Positions 39,726-39,774 of a stretch of 39,774 nucleotides of DNA are shown in pieces; the stretch's first letter is position 1; each line of letters begins with the position of its first letter. The stretch comes from CAYZXL01 sp964482435. Lineage in GTDB: Bacteria; Auribacterota; JABMQX01. The stretch is from assembly GCA_964482435.1 (NCBI GenBank), contig CAYZXL010000043.1, positions 1 to 39,774 of the forward strand, written 5' to 3'. The translations under genes and the position numbers were made by a program. The notes below the pieces were generated by a model, which worked only from the letters and a program-made list of their open reading frames with translations, was not told where the DNA came from and ran no database searches.

Positions 39726-39774
39726 GTTCCGGACAAAGAAGGGGGCATTTTGTGCGTTAAGTGGTTTGAGATAT

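Larger units (their letters stand above)
39233..39774. other. Intergenic window end packed with repeats
   Basis: No gene is supported in these 540 bases. The region includes a lone repeat head GGGTGCGGCTACGTTTCAGT near 39290, the hairpin cluster at 39377-39484 and a partial TTYA-repeat head at 39651-39725. Confidence 0.55.

Overview
The window reads as one contig-sized piece of a GC-rich bacterial chromosome from an uncultivated, probably anaerobic organism. Shine-Dalgarno sites of the GGAGG type, TTGACA/TATAAT-like promoters, a lipobox and signal peptides show that it is a bacterium. The anaerobic lifestyle is inferred from a four-subunit 2-oxoacid:ferredoxin oxidoreductase, a glycyl-radical enzyme with its activase, and several iron-sulfur oxidoreductases. 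Gene content (Gfo/Idh/MocA dehydrogenases, a DUF4038 glycosidase, a giant beta-helix protein, an archaeal-style diadenylate cyclase and an NrpR-type regulator) would fit a PVC-related or candidate-phylum bacterium such as Hydrogenedentota, Sumerlaeota or Planctomycetota. That placement is a guess. I saw no rRNA, tRNA, CRISPR array, transposase or phage gene.

Layout. 1-1570: the end of a repeat-rich protein gene and a coiled-coil lipoprotein. 1570-2757: non-coding, with an inverted repeat and a hairpin cluster. 2758-6794 (minus): a nitrilase-superfamily amidohydrolase and an exported double beta-helix protein. 7235-10499 (minus): porCDAB. 10839-13468: an NrpR-like nitrogen regulator divergent from NADP-type glutamate dehydrogenase, with a promoter and a group of palindromic sites between them. 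13645-17340 (minus): FmdB-like zinc ribbon, DacZ-like c-di-AMP synthase and a two-domain glycosyltransferase behind one good promoter. 17833-21078 (plus): GAF-GGDEF diguanylate cyclase, a small pseudopilin-like exported protein and a DUF4038 glycosidase. 21128-26795 (minus): glycyl-radical enzyme, its activase and two Gfo/Idh/MocA dehydrogenases. 27533-28135: exported methyltransferase. 28449-32223 (minus): moeA-moaA-moaC-(MOSC-Mog), molybdopterin synthesis. 32531-34314 (plus): DUF5343, HEPN-like, and a toxin-antitoxin-like pair. 34716-35184 (minus): two tiny conserved proteins behind a leaderless promoter. 35311-37929: a three-module flavo-iron-sulfur protein. 38012-39232 (minus): a membrane GDT1-like domain fused to a dual-specificity phosphatase. 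39233-39774: hairpin repeats.

How it fits together. PorCDAB moves electrons between 2-oxoacids and ferredoxin, GdhA links 2-oxoglutarate to ammonia, and NrpR (2-oxoglutarate-sensing in archaea) probably controls gdhA. The glycyl-radical enzyme operon looks like an anaerobic pathway for an oxidised sugar or polyol, with sugar dehydrogenases next to a radical lyase. Its glycyl-radical enzyme has the active-site Cys but lacks the usual Glu two residues later, so its chemistry is not one I can assign; it is the best candidate here for an undescribed system. The intergenic DNA carries at least three families of short palindromic repeats, and two of them appear to have inserted in frame into the gene at 35311-37929.
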